A stretch of 32,119 nucleotides of DNA from DAOTXR01 sp034435375 (GCA_034435375.1 DAOTXR010000013.1:1-32119), one strand, 5' to 3'. Counted from the first letter of the stretch, positions 23,435-31,594 are shown. Program-made: numbers and translations. The notes: generated by a model not told the origin, from the sequence alone.

Positions 23435-24472
23435 ATGTCCGGGACCGTCCTCGCTCCGCAGCTCATGCACGCACCCGACGGCTTTTTTGCAGTGTGGCTG
23501 TCGGTCGTCGGTTGGATCGTCACGATTGTGATGGTGGCGTTGGCCATCCGCAACACACGCGACCAGCTTGGCGAGCGCCAAATCCCGCTGATGGGCATTC
23601 TCGCCGCTGCCATCTTTGCCGGACAGATGCTTAACTTCACCATTCCTGGCGGCACGTCGGGCCACCTGCTGGGTGGCACACTGGCCGCGGTGATGCTCGG
23701 CCCCTGGGCCGGTGTGTTGATCATGACGGCAGTGGTCGCCATCCAGGGGTTGCTCTTCCAGGATGGCGGGCTGGTAGTGATGGGCCTGAACATTATCAAC
23801 ATGGGGGTGGTGACCTCTTTCGTTGGCTATTTTGTTTACCGTCTGGTCACCCGCTTCGTCAAGGACAAAGCCGGCATCGTCGCCGGAGGATTCGTGGGCG
23901 CGTGGCTGTCGCTGGTCGTCACATCGGCCTTTGCCGCGATTGAGCTGGCAGTGTCCGGCTCGTCTCCGCTGGGGATTGCCCTGCCAGCCATGGTTGGCGT
24001 ACATGTTCTGATCGGCGTCGGGGAGGGCTTGCTGACCGTCTCTGCGCTGCTCTTTGTCCTGGCCACCCGCCCCGACCTGGTTACAGGCGAGGAAGCCCCC
24101 GGCCAACGGGGTGCCCGCTGGGTGACAGTCGGGCTGCTGCTGGCGCTGGCCATCACGCTGTTTGCGCCGCTGGCTTCGCCTTACTCTGACGGCATGGAAC
24201 GCGTTGCCGAGGCGCTCTATGCCCCAGAAGGAGTCGAGATTGCGCCGGTCGGCTTTGTAGTTCCGGAAACGCGCCAGTTCTTCGGCGAGTTCCGCGATGC
24301 ACCCTACCAGATTCTCCCCGATTACACCATACCCTTCCTGGGCGAGACCAGCCTGAGCACCATCCTGGCGGGCATGATTGGCGTGTTGGTTGTGTTTGGC
24401 ATCGCCTACGGCACTGCATGGGTCGCTCGACGGACGCGGCGTACACCTCAGGAGGCCAACCCGTCCTCTTGA
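23435..24472 (+). CDS. cbiM: ECF cobalt/nickel transporter substrate component CbiM with fused C-terminal domain
   Basis: 345 residues from ATG 23435. The core is CbiM/NikM: the metal-binding N-terminus MHAPDGFF and the segments GGTSGHLLGGTLAAVMLGPW and GLNIINMG are diagnostic, with about six helices. The C-terminal part (after about residue 230) resembles the PDGLE/CbiN-like domain that is often a separate protein, with one soluble outer region and two helices. In known structures the free amino end of Met-His binds the metal, which would favour a start at ATG 23465. The strong AAGGAG (23419-23424) instead fits ATG 23435, giving ten extra residues; processing could reconcile the two. It acts with cbiQ and cbiO. 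Confidence 0.87.
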   Translation: MSGTVLAPQLMHAPDGFFAVWLSVVGWIVTIVMVALAIRNTRDQLGERQIPLMGILAAAIFAGQMLNFTIPGGTSGHLLGGTLAAVMLGPWAGVLIMTAVVAIQGLLFQDGGLVVMGLNIINMGVVTSFVGYFVYRLVTRFVKDKAGIVAGGFVGAWLSLVVTSAFAAIELAVSGSSPLGIALPAMVGVHVLIGVGEGLLTVSALLFVLATRPDLVTGEEAPGQRGARWVTVGLLLALAITLFAPLASPYSDGMERVAEALYAPEGVEIAPVGFVVPETRQFFGEFRDAPYQILPDYTIPFLGETSLSTILAGMIGVLVVFGIAYGTAWVARRTRRTPQEANPSS

Positions 24473-24511
24473 GGCTCCGAACTGTCCCGTTGCAATTCAT
24501 TCCGACACAGT

Positions 24512-24543
24512 TCCTGAGAGGTCGCGGACCTCTCAGGACACTT
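24512..24543 (+). terminator. Intercistronic hairpin between cbiM and cbiQ
   Basis: A perfect 12-bp stem TCCTGAGAGGTC / GACCTCTCAGGA (24512-24523 and 24527-24538) with a 3-nt loop, then CACTTTTG. The broken T-tract suggests partial termination or mRNA protection rather than a full stop. Confidence 0.55.
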
Positions 24544-24562
24544 TTGAAGTTGTGAGCGAGCC

Positions 24563-25360
24563 ATGCACTTTCATCTGGCCGATGCCTACCAAAACACCGA
24601 CAGCCCTCTTCACCGGCTGGATGCGCGGGTGAAGGTAGTATTGACCTTTGTGATGATCCTGCTGATCGGTCTCACCCCGATGGGGGCCTTTGGCGCCTAT
24701 CTTGGTTTCTTTGCGATCATGATGACCGGGGCGCTCATCTCACGTGTCGATCCCTGGATGGTCGTCCAGCGATCCCTGGTGGCGCTGCCCTTTGCCGCCG
24801 CAGCCGTTACGCTGGTCTTCACTGTGCCAGGCCCCACGCTGGGTGTCGTCCCTCTGGTCGGCTGGCCGGTTAGCGAGCCGGGGTTGATTCGTTTTGCCAG
24901 CATCCTTTTCAAAAGCACGATCTCAGTGCAGGCTGCCGTGCTGCTGGTGATCAGCACGCACTTCACCGACATGCTGTGGGCGCTGACTGAATTGCGCGTT
25001 CCGAAGGTGCTGGTGTCGATTGTGTCGTTTATGTACCGCTATATTTTTTTGCTGGCCGAAGAAGCCCTCCGCCTGGCTCGCGCACGCGACTCGCGCAGCG
25101 CTGTCATCCGCGGCAATCCAGCTTATGGAGGATCGCTGATGTTCCGCGCCCGCGCCACCGGACGGATGATCGGCAACCTGCTCACGCGCAGCTTCGCCCG
25201 CAGTGAACGTGTTTACCAAGCGATGTTGTCTCGCGGTTACCAGGGGGAGCTGCGGCATCTATCCTCCCCACCGCTGCACGCACGCGATGTGCTGGTTGGG
25301 CTGATCCCTGCTGGACTGGGCCTGGGGTTGCTGGTGGCCAGTATCTTGTTTGGAGTGTAG
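24563..25360 (+). CDS. cbiQ: ECF transporter transmembrane component CbiQ
   Basis: A 265-residue membrane protein with about five helices. It starts with the typical SPLHRLDARVKVVLTF segment and carries the two coupling-helix Ala-Arg motifs (LRLARARDSRS and the region SRGYQGELR) that contact the ATPases. This component joins the metal-binding CbiM to the ATPase and scaffolds the complex. ATG 24563 is chosen from family alignment; the ribosome-binding site is weak. It is followed by cbiO with only 2 nt between stop and TTG start. Confidence 0.9.
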   Translation: MHFHLADAYQNTDSPLHRLDARVKVVLTFVMILLIGLTPMGAFGAYLGFFAIMMTGALISRVDPWMVVQRSLVALPFAAAAVTLVFTVPGPTLGVVPLVGWPVSEPGLIRFASILFKSTISVQAAVLLVISTHFTDMLWALTELRVPKVLVSIVSFMYRYIFLLAEEALRLARARDSRSAVIRGNPAYGGSLMFRARATGRMIGNLLTRSFARSERVYQAMLSRGYQGELRHLSSPPLHARDVLVGLIPAGLGLGLLVASILFGV

Positions 25361-25362
25361 CC

Positions 25363-26076
25363 TTGCATCACACACTGGAAGTGGAAGGGGTCTCGTTTAC
25401 CTACCCAGACGGCCATCAGGCCCTGCGCAACCTGTGGTTCAGAGTTGGCCCAGACGAGAAGGTCGCGCTGGTTGGGCCAAACGGGGCGGGCAAATCGACG
25501 CTGATGCTACATCTCAATGGCTTGCTGCGTGCTACTCAAGGCAAGATTTGCGTGGGCGGGCTGCCGGTGTGCGATCAGAATCTGGGGCAGATCCGCGCCT
25601 GGGTGGGTTTGGTGTTTCAGAACCCAGACGACCAGTTGTTTAACCCCCGTGTGATTGACGACGTGGCTTTTGGCCCGCTGCACATGGGCCTGCCCGACTC
25701 CGAAGTGCTCCAACGCTCGCTGGATGCGCTGCACGCCGTTGGCATGGCCGACTATGCCGATCATCTCTCCCATCATCTCAGCATCGGCCAGAAGAAGCGG
25801 GTGTCCATTGCAACGGTGCTAAGCATGGACCCCAAGATTCTTGTGCTCGACGAGCCGACCTCCGGTCTGGATCCGCGTGCACGGCGCAGCCTGATCAATC
25901 TGCTGAAGAACATGCAGCGCACTATGCTGGTCGCCACGCACGACATCCGCATGGTTCTTGAACTGTTCCCACGCACTATCGTGTTGGACGAGGGATGCAT
26001 TGTAGCCGACGGCCCCACGGCGGACATTCTGAACGACGAGTCGTTGCTTGCCATGCACGGGTTAGAGAAACCCTGA
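25363..26076 (+). CDS. cbiO: ECF transporter ATP-binding protein CbiO
   Basis: A 237-residue ABC ATPase with Walker A GPNGAGKSTL, Q-loop VFQNPDDQLF, signature LSIGQKKRVSIA (the LSIGQ form is usual for CbiO), Walker B ILVLDEPTSGLD and the switch His in VATHDIRM. It powers cobalt or nickel uptake through CbiM and CbiQ. TTG start, preceded by GGAG at 25351-25354 inside the end of cbiQ. A single ATPase gene implies a homodimer. It may serve the B12-dependent enzyme found in the cassette array, but this link is only inferred. Confidence 0.92.
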   Translation: MHHTLEVEGVSFTYPDGHQALRNLWFRVGPDEKVALVGPNGAGKSTLMLHLNGLLRATQGKICVGGLPVCDQNLGQIRAWVGLVFQNPDDQLFNPRVIDDVAFGPLHMGLPDSEVLQRSLDALHAVGMADYADHLSHHLSIGQKKRVSIATVLSMDPKILVLDEPTSGLDPRARRSLINLLKNMQRTMLVATHDIRMVLELFPRTIVLDEGCIVADGPTADILNDESLLAMHGLEKP

Positions 26077-26081
26077 CCCCC

Positions 26082-26546
26082 TCAGTGCGAGGGGGATTCG
26101 CCCAACTCGCTTTTGGCAGCCTCTGGTGCAGCGAGCAGGGCAGCAATGTCAACTTGCGTTTCCAGAGTGATGATCCCCTGGATATAGGCCCCTTCCTCTG
26201 TTGAAAGCTGCTCCATGCGCAGATCGCCCAGGACGCGCCCACTGCCCAGCACGGTGACCCGTCGGGCGGTGATGTTGCCCTCCACCACACCACCCACGAC
26301 CGCAGTCTGACAGATAAGATCGCCTTGCAGGTGGCCCCCCTCCATTACCAACACGGCCCCCAGCGCGGAGATGTCGCCCTCAAACGTTCCGCCGATCTGG
26401 ATGCCGCCTTCGCTGCGCAACATGCCAACAATGCGTGTATGGGTCCCGATGACTGTCTCAAGCGATGCCTGAGAGCGGGCAGGCCCAGCCTGCCCGTCAG
26501 AGGCAGAAGCGCCCGGTTTTGGCTCGCCAAACAAGCCCCGCAACAT
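26082..26546 (-). CDS. Bactofilin
   Basis: A 154-residue bactofilin, a polymer-forming beta-helix cytoskeletal protein. The disordered N-terminus (to about 27) is followed by the repeat-rich core beginning ETVIGTHTRIVGMLRSEGGIQIGG and VEGNITARRVTVLGSGRVLGDL, then a short disordered C-terminus. Such proteins form filaments without nucleotide and help set cell shape or polar localisation, often on the membrane. AAGGAG lies before the ATG. It converges with cbiO, the stop codons being only a few nt apart, and has its own promoter. Confidence 0.92.
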   Translation of the reverse strand: MLRGLFGEPKPGASASDGQAGPARSQASLETVIGTHTRIVGMLRSEGGIQIGGTFEGDISALGAVLVMEGGHLQGDLICQTAVVGGVVEGNITARRVTVLGSGRVLGDLRMEQLSTEEGAYIQGIITLETQVDIAALLAAPEAAKSELGESPSH

Positions 26547-26596
26547 AGATCGGCTCCTTATGGTGAGCGGCAGACTGCCGCTGGCAGGTTAGGGCC

Positions 26597-26625
26597 ACTA
26601 TAGCGTGCGGAAAAGGGCATGTCAA
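26597..26625 (-). promoter_or_regulatory. Sigma-70-like promoter of bactofilin
   Basis: On the minus strand TTGACA (26620-26625), exactly 17 nt, then TATAGT (26597-26602). It lies about 50 nt before the start codon. Confidence 0.8.
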
Positions 26626-26659
26626 TCAGCGTCTCTCTTTATGCCAGGCGTTGGACGTG

Positions 26660-26665
26660 TATAAT
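26660..26665 (+). promoter_or_regulatory. Possible -10 box of the methyltransferase gene
   Basis: TATAAT 33 nt before the ATG. The -35 region is not recognisable, so support is limited. Confidence 0.4.
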
Positions 26666-26697
26666 GGAGACAGACACCCAGACCAGGAGGAACTGCC

Positions 26698-27450
26698 ATG
26701 GACACGTGGTACGATCAGGACTGGTGGTGGGAAGGGACAGCCCGATTCCTGTTTGGAGCGCGTTCCTGGGAAGCCGCTCCACAGCAGGTCGAGCAGACGC
26801 TGGCCCTGGCGGGTCTAGAGCCGCCAATTCGTGTGCTGGACCTCCCCTGTGGGGTAGGGCGGCATGCCCTGGAGTTCGCCCGGCTGGGCTGCACCGTCAC
26901 TGCAGTCGACCGCACAGCCCCCTATCTGATCCAGGCTCAGGCCCGCGCCGAGGAGCTTGGCCTGGAGATCGAATTCGTGCAGGATGACATGCGTGAGTTC
27001 TGTCGCCCAGCCGCTTTTGACCTGGCCGTCAACCTGTTTACGTCGTTCGGATACTTCGAGGATCCGGCTGACGACCTGAAGGTGTTAGCCAACTTCCATG
27101 TTTCACTGCGCCCCGGCGGCGTGTTGGTAATGGACATGACAGGCAAAGAGATTCTTGCCCGCGAGTTCCAACCCCGCGACTGGTCGATGCTGGAGGATGG
27201 CACCCTGCGGCTGGAGGAGCGCAAGATCACCCGTGACTGGTCCTGGATTGAGACCCGTTGGATTCTGATCCGTGACGGCGAGCAACGCGAGTTTCCGCTC
27301 TCGCACCGCATCTATGGCGCTTCGGACCTACGACACATTCTGGCCCAAGCCGGGTTCGATCCCATCCGCATCTATGGAGACCTATCGGGCGGACCGTATG
27401 ATCACACAGCCCACCGGCTGGTAGCCGTGGCCCGCAAACCCGAAGGATAG
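26698..27450 (+). CDS. Class I SAM-dependent methyltransferase
   Basis: A 250-residue class I (Rossmann) methyltransferase. Motif I is VLDLPCGVGRHALEFA, motif post-I ends in the acidic VDRT, motif II/III is VQDDMREF followed by FDLAVNLFTSFGYF, and RPGGVLVMDM is the family strand. No signal or membrane helix. The substrate is unknown; the closest general type is the small-molecule methyltransferase_25 group. AGGAGG at 26684-26689 fits ATG 26698. It converges with rplL across a hairpin at 27477. Confidence 0.88.
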   Translation: MDTWYDQDWWWEGTARFLFGARSWEAAPQQVEQTLALAGLEPPIRVLDLPCGVGRHALEFARLGCTVTAVDRTAPYLIQAQARAEELGLEIEFVQDDMREFCRPAAFDLAVNLFTSFGYFEDPADDLKVLANFHVSLRPGGVLVMDMTGKEILAREFQPRDWSMLEDGTLRLEERKITRDWSWIETRWILIRDGEQREFPLSHRIYGASDLRHILAQAGFDPIRIYGDLSGGPYDHTAHRLVAVARKPEG

Positions 27451-27476
27451 CCAGCCCGGAGCCGCCCAGACAACAC

Positions 27477-27505
27477 AACGGGCCTTCGCATCCGCGAGGC
27501 CCGTT
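27477..27505. terminator. Bidirectional hairpin between the methyltransferase and rplL
   Basis: Stem AACGGGCC / GGCCCGTT (27477-27484 and 27498-27505) extended by TCGC / GCGA. It lies between convergent genes but has no long T-tract on either strand, so termination efficiency is uncertain. Confidence 0.6.
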
Positions 27506-27531
27506 CGGTGTGTGTAAGGATGTGGAGCAGC

Positions 27532-27924
27532 TTACTTCACTTCGACCACAGCGCCTTCGGCTTCGAGCTTGGCCTTGGCGTCCGCAGCGACTTCCTTCGA
27601 GACGCCCTCCAGCACCGTGCTGGGGGCGCTCTCGACGAGGTCCTTGGCCTCTTTCAGACCCAGATCGGTCAGGCCACGCACAGCCTTAATGACCTGGATC
27701 TTCTTGGGGCCAACGTCCTTGATGATAACCGTGAACTCGGTCTGCTCCTCTACGGCTTCGGCAGGCGCTGCCGCGCCGGCGGCCATCATGCCAGGCATGG
27801 CAGCCATAGCCACAGGAGCCGCCGCAGTGACGCCCCACTTTTCTTCCAGCATCTGCTTAAGCTGTGAAGCCTCCAGCAGCGTCAGTCCACTCAGTTCCTC
27901 AACTAGTTTCTCCAGATCTGCCAT
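27532..27924 (-). CDS. rplL: Ribosomal protein bL12 (L7/L12)
   Basis: A 130-residue stalk protein of the 50S subunit. The N-terminal dimerisation part (LEKLVEELSGLTLLEASQL) is followed by an Ala/Met-rich hinge, then the C-terminal domain (TEFTVIIKDVGPKKIQVIKAVR and GLTDLGLKEAKDLVE), which recruits EF-Tu and EF-G. AGGAGG precedes the ATG. It is the last gene of the minus-strand cluster and lies 203 nt after rplJ; that gap contains several stems. Confidence 0.97.
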   Translation of the reverse strand: MADLEKLVEELSGLTLLEASQLKQMLEEKWGVTAAAPVAMAAMPGMMAAGAAAPAEAVEEQTEFTVIIKDVGPKKIQVIKAVRGLTDLGLKEAKDLVESAPSTVLEGVSKEVAADAKAKLEAEGAVVEVK

Positions 27925-28127
27925 CTCGTCTTTATCCTCCTGATGTCAACCTGCGATGGTTGTTTGATGGAATGATATTGGTCGGATAGCCAGGGGGATG
28001 TGTACACCCCTGTGGCTCTCCAATGCGCTTTGCGAAAAGTGACGCCCATGACCTTTTGCAAAACCTCGGCCACCTAAGCGCCTGGCCAAAAGTGTGGCCA
28101 GCCCAACCTGAGGTTTCCTCGAGACGC
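27925..28127 (-). other. rplJ-rplL intercistronic region
   Basis: 203 nt holding a palindromic element at 28027-28063, a stem CAGGGG/CCCCTG near 27992-28012 and the rplL ribosome-binding site. Such a long gap is consistent with mRNA processing or separate translation control of L7/L12, which is needed in excess over L10. Confidence 0.5.
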
Positions 28128-28670
28128 TTAAGCGGCGGCTGCGCCGTCCTCGCCCTCCTTGACATAGGCGTGGATCACGTTGACCACCTGCGCTACACCA
28201 GCCTGAATGACGCCCACCAAGTTGGCAGCCGGCGCGTCGAGCAGGCCCAAAATCTGGGCACGCAGTACCTCCAACGGCGGCAGGTGGGCAATGGCCTCAA
28301 CCTGCGCGGTGGCCAAGAAGGTCTCATCCATCAGGCCGCCTCGCACGATCACCAAGGGGGCCTCCTCGGCATACTTGGTGATGGCCTTGGCTACACCCGG
28401 AACGTCGTCCAGGCAGAAGCCAACTGCTAGCGGTGCGCCCAAAACGTCCTCCGGCAGGGTCGGGTAGCCGACCTGGCGCAACGCGATGTTGAACAGCGTG
28501 ACCTTGACGACCCGGTACACACCGTTCACGTCGCGCAACGTTCGACGCAATGCATGCATCTCCTTGTTGCTCAGGCCACGATACTCAGTGAAGATGATGG
28601 CCTTGCTCCGCTGGAGGAGGTCAACGTACTCGGCGACGATCTCTCTTTTGCGCTCCTTTGAAAGTGCCAC
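28128..28670 (-). CDS. rplJ: Ribosomal protein uL10
   Basis: A 180-residue L10, the base of the L7/L12 stalk. Typical are MALSKERKREIVAEYVDLL, the rRNA-binding segment TEYRGLSNKEMHALRRTLR, and the C-terminal helix that binds L7/L12 dimers (the last 30 residues, VGVIQAGVAQVVNVIHAYV). GTG start with AAGGAGG 9 nt upstream. It is probably autoregulated through its leader. Confidence 0.97.
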   Translation of the reverse strand: MALSKERKREIVAEYVDLLQRSKAIIFTEYRGLSNKEMHALRRTLRDVNGVYRVVKVTLFNIALRQVGYPTLPEDVLGAPLAVGFCLDDVPGVAKAITKYAEEAPLVIVRGGLMDETFLATAQVEAIAHLPPLEVLRAQILGLLDAPAANLVGVIQAGVAQVVNVIHAYVKEGEDGAAAA

Positions 28671-28989
28671 TTACACTCGCCTCCTTACACACAAAATGAA
28701 AGGTCTTCGTCCCTAGACGAAGACCAGCACACCCCACAGGCGCTGATCCGGCACATACAGCACTGACCAGCAACCTGAGAGCGCGTTCTTCGCCTCGGCG
28801 GGCAGATCTTAGCCCCAGGCACAGATGCCGACGGGCACCAGCTTTCTACGGCTAGAACAGACTCTATTCAGTTAAGGGCCGTCCTATCGACCGGCGTGGC
28901 GAGATTGTACCATGCCGGTGGCCGGCCTGCCAGCTTTCTGAGCAGAACCGACCGGGAAGCATCTCCGACAAACTTCCAAGCCGGAAGGC
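28671..28989 (-). promoter_or_regulatory. L10-type leader of rplJ-rplL
   Basis: 319 nt without a gene between rplA and rplJ. On the minus strand an extended -10 (TGG-TACAAT, -10 at 28904-28909) can start a transcript about 225 nt before rplJ. The leader ends in the hairpin at 28702-28725. Position and architecture match L10 autoregulatory leaders, but I have not verified the binding structure. Confidence 0.6.
28696..28725 (-). terminator. Attenuator-like hairpin before rplJ
   Basis: Perfect 10-bp stem GGTCTTCGTC / GACGAAGACC (28716-28725 and 28702-28711) with a 4-nt loop. On the minus strand it is followed by TTTCATTTTG. It sits about 30 nt upstream of the rplJ start. Confidence 0.65.
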
Positions 28990-29709
28990 TCACGATGGGG
29001 CTTCGACCTGCAAAGCCAGGTTTGGATCGACCTTGATCCCTGGCCCCATCGTCGAGGTCAAGACAACCTTGCGCACAAACGTCCCCTTGGCCGACGCGGG
29101 CCTGGCCCGGCGCACGGCATCCATCAGCGCGGCGAAGTTGGCCATCAGCGCATCTACTTCAAAGCTGGCCTTGCCGATCTGGACATGCAGGTTGCCAGTG
29201 CGGTCGTTGCGGAACTCAACACGGCCAGAGCGCGCCTCGTTAATCACGCGCGGAATGTCCTCTGCGGGAACTACTGTTCCACCCTTAGGGCTGGGCATCA
29301 GACCGCGCGGACCGAGCACTTTGCCCAAGCGACCGACCTTACGCATCATGTCGGGCACAGCAATGGCAATGTCGAAATCGGTGAAGCCCTGGTCGGCAAT
29401 ACGAGCAATCATCTCATCGTCGCCGATCAGGTCTGCCCCTGCCTGTTCGGCAATGCGGGCTGCGTCACCTTCGGCGAAGACCAGAATGCGCACCTGTTTG
29501 CCCAACCCAGCGGGCATCACGATGGCATCCCGGATCTGCTGATCTGATTTGCGGGGGTCAATGCCCAACCGCATGTGAACCTCGACGGTCTCGTCAAACT
29601 TGGCGGTTGCCATCTTCTTGACCAGTTCTATTGCCTCACGAGGCGTGTAGACCCGGTCCCGGTCATACTGTCTGGCGGTCTCTATATAACGTTTTCCGCG
29701 CTTAGGCAT
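28990..29709 (-). CDS. rplA: Ribosomal protein uL1
   Basis: A 239-residue L1 of the L1 stalk, binding 23S rRNA. Typical are PKRGKRYIE, GLGKQVRILVFAEGD, the conserved LGPRGLMPSPKGGTV, and TSTMGPGIKVDP near the end. ATG 29709 follows AAGGAG; an alternative TTG two codons upstream is less likely. It lies 151 nt after rplK. Confidence 0.97.
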   Translation of the reverse strand: MPKRGKRYIETARQYDRDRVYTPREAIELVKKMATAKFDETVEVHMRLGIDPRKSDQQIRDAIVMPAGLGKQVRILVFAEGDAARIAEQAGADLIGDDEMIARIADQGFTDFDIAIAVPDMMRKVGRLGKVLGPRGLMPSPKGGTVVPAEDIPRVINEARSGRVEFRNDRTGNLHVQIGKASFEVDALMANFAALMDAVRRARPASAKGTFVRKVVLTSTMGPGIKVDPNLALQVEAPS

Positions 29710-29860
29710 GATCAATTCTCCTTGTGGTTCCAGCAGAGTGGCTCATCAGGGCCTCTCCTCCCACCCAGTAGCCCATCGTCCAATTCCAACGGGGGAAAGA
29801 ACTCCTGGCACAGTGTCGTGGAAAATCAAAAGAGCCTTCTGAGATCTCTATGCAGCCCAT

Positions 29861-30286
29861 CTAGTCAACGATCTCAACCCCCATGCTGCGGGCCGTCCCT
29901 TCGACTTGCAACATGGCAGCCTCAAGGTCATTGGCGTTCAGGTCTGGCATCTTGATCTCGGCAATCTCGCGAATCTGGGCGCGAGTCAGCCGCCCCACCT
30001 TATCCCGGTTTGGCGTTGCTGAACCTTTCTCAAGGCCAAGCGCCTTGCGGATCAGCGACGCGGTGGGCGGAGTCTTCAGGACAAATCTGAAGGATTGGTC
30101 CGAGAAGATGGTGATCTCTGCCGGGATGATGTCGCCAATACGATTGGCGGTGCGTGCGTTGTACTCCTTGCAGAACTGCATCAGGTTGATGCCGTGCTGG
30201 GCAAGGGCTGGGCCAATGGGTGGGGCAGGGTTCGCTTTGCCTGCCTCGATCTCCACCTTGACAACAGCGACTATTTTCTTTGCCAT
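29861..30286 (-). CDS. rplK: Ribosomal protein uL11
   Basis: A 141-residue L11 of the GTPase-associated centre. It has the N-terminal VVKVEIEAGKANPAPPIGPALAQHGIN block and the C-terminal rRNA-binding domain ending MPDLNANDLEAAMLQVEGTARSMG, all standard. The start ATG has AAGGAG upstream. It follows nusG with a 195-nt gap that contains short stems but no gene. Confidence 0.97.
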   Translation of the reverse strand: MAKKIVAVVKVEIEAGKANPAPPIGPALAQHGINLMQFCKEYNARTANRIGDIIPAEITIFSDQSFRFVLKTPPTASLIRKALGLEKGSATPNRDKVGRLTRAQIREIAEIKMPDLNANDLEAAMLQVEGTARSMGVEIVD

Positions 30287-30481
30287 GACGTGACTATCTC
30301 CTTGACATAATCTGCGGCGAGCGTCCCATCTCCGTCTCTAACGACAGGCACTCGCCGTTGCAGCCAGGAAACCCTGGCCTGCTCTCGTCGGCCTGAGGAG
30401 TTGCCGCAAACAATGGGGGGCTGTCTCTCAGGACTGATCTCCCGCAGCCAGCGCGAGCTGCCCAATATGGACAGGCAAGCC

Positions 30482-31162
30482 TTATACCTTCTCAACCTGC
30501 AAGAAGTCAAGCTCGACGGGCGTCTCTCGACCGAAGAACGACACCAGCACACGCACCTTAGACCGTTCCATGTCGATGTCGCCCACAACGCCTACGATGT
30601 CGTTAAACGGGCCGTCGATGATACGCACTTTCTGGCCAGGCTTGAAAGTCACTTTGACTACCGGGGCCTCGGCCTCCATGCGCCTCATGATCTGATTGAC
30701 TTCCTGCTCGGTCAGAGGTGTGGGTTTGTTGCCCATCCCCACAAACCCCGTGACGCCTGGCGTGTTACGGACCACGTACCAGGAGTCTTCATCCATGATC
30801 ATCTGCACCAGGATGTAGCCCGGAAAGACGCGGCGCTCGACCACACGGCGTTTGCCATCTTTGATTTCGATCTCTTCTTCGGTGGGAACGATCACCTCGA
30901 AGATCTTGTCCTCCATGCCCATCGTCTCAATCCTCTGTTCGATGGCATGGCGGACTTTGTTCTCGTATCCCGAATAGCAATGGATGACGTACCAGCGGCG
31001 GTCATCAGCCGGCCCCTCGCCGGACACATCTTGCACGCCACGCACTTCCTCCGGCGCCTCGGACACAAATCGGCTCGTCTGCCGAGACACCTCTGCCTCA
31101 TCCGGCAGATCGATCTCGAGAGGCTCCTCGTCCTCTTCGGGTTCCAGATAATCTGCTACCAC
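30482..31162 (-). CDS. nusG: Transcription termination/antitermination protein NusG
   Basis: 226 residues from GTG 31162; a longer start at GTG 31213 (243 residues) is possible but lacks a ribosome-binding site. The NGN domain begins at WYVIHCYSGYENKVRHAIE and includes FPGYILVQM and VRNTPGVTGFVG. The KOW domain is KPGQKVRIIDGPFNDIVGVVGDID. Before the NGN lies a strongly acidic extension of about 55 residues (such as DYLEPEEDEEPLEIDLPDEAE) that is absent from E. coli NusG. NusG links RNA polymerase to Rho or to the ribosome. It lies 68 nt after secE. Confidence 0.94.
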   Translation of the reverse strand: MVADYLEPEEDEEPLEIDLPDEAEVSRQTSRFVSEAPEEVRGVQDVSGEGPADDRRWYVIHCYSGYENKVRHAIEQRIETMGMEDKIFEVIVPTEEEIEIKDGKRRVVERRVFPGYILVQMIMDEDSWYVVRNTPGVTGFVGMGNKPTPLTEQEVNQIMRRMEAEAPVVKVTFKPGQKVRIIDGPFNDIVGVVGDIDMERSKVRVLVSFFGRETPVELDFLQVEKV

Positions 31163-31230
31163 GACTCTCGTCTCCCTCGCCCGTGGGCGAACATTCAAAT
31201 GACCACCTGTCACGGCCCTGAGCCAGGACG

Positions 31231-31560
31231 TCAGACGAGAAGGCCGGCGAGCTGCTGGAAGAGCAGGTCAAGCAACCCAAAGATGATGGCGAAAGCGAGA
31301 GTAGCGCCCAGCACAATGAGCGTCAGACGCACAGCCTCCTGACGGGTCGGCCAGGCTACCTTGCGCAGCTCCTCGCGCGTTTCCTGAAAGTAGCGGATGA
31401 TCTTGTTCTGGCTCTTCGGACTCTTGCGCACGACATCCTGTCTCTTCCCAACAGGACGTCGCTTCTCAACTTTGTCTCGTCGAGGCTGCCGCTCTTCGCG
31501 TTCTTCCTCGTCTTCGTAGGCCTCGATCTCGTCTTCAATCATTTCCTGTTTGCGTGCCAC
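31231..31560 (-). CDS. secE: Protein translocase subunit SecE
   Basis: A 109-residue SecE with one C-terminal transmembrane helix (about 82-104). The conserved amphipathic stretch RYFQETREELRKVAWPTRQEA clamps SecY. The N-terminal 50 residues are highly charged, first acidic (EDEIEAYEDEEEREE) then basic, longer than in minimal SecE. It is part of the SecYEG channel. The tRNA-Trp and a 10-bp hairpin lie upstream. Confidence 0.95.
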   Translation of the reverse strand: MARKQEMIEDEIEAYEDEEEREERQPRRDKVEKRRPVGKRQDVVRKSPKSQNKIIRYFQETREELRKVAWPTRQEAVRLTLIVLGATLAFAIIFGLLDLLFQQLAGLLV

Positions 31561-31594
31561 GGTGTTCCCCTATTGATGAAAACCGGCTACAGTT

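Noticed and set aside
23399..24106. Minus-strand frame of 235 codons opposite cbiM
   Set aside because: Its composition (His, Gln and Asn rich) is that of an antisense shadow, and cbiM is certain.
30401..31342. Plus-strand frame of 313 codons across nusG
   Set aside because: It is antisense to nusG and secE, which are unmistakable; no domain is seen.
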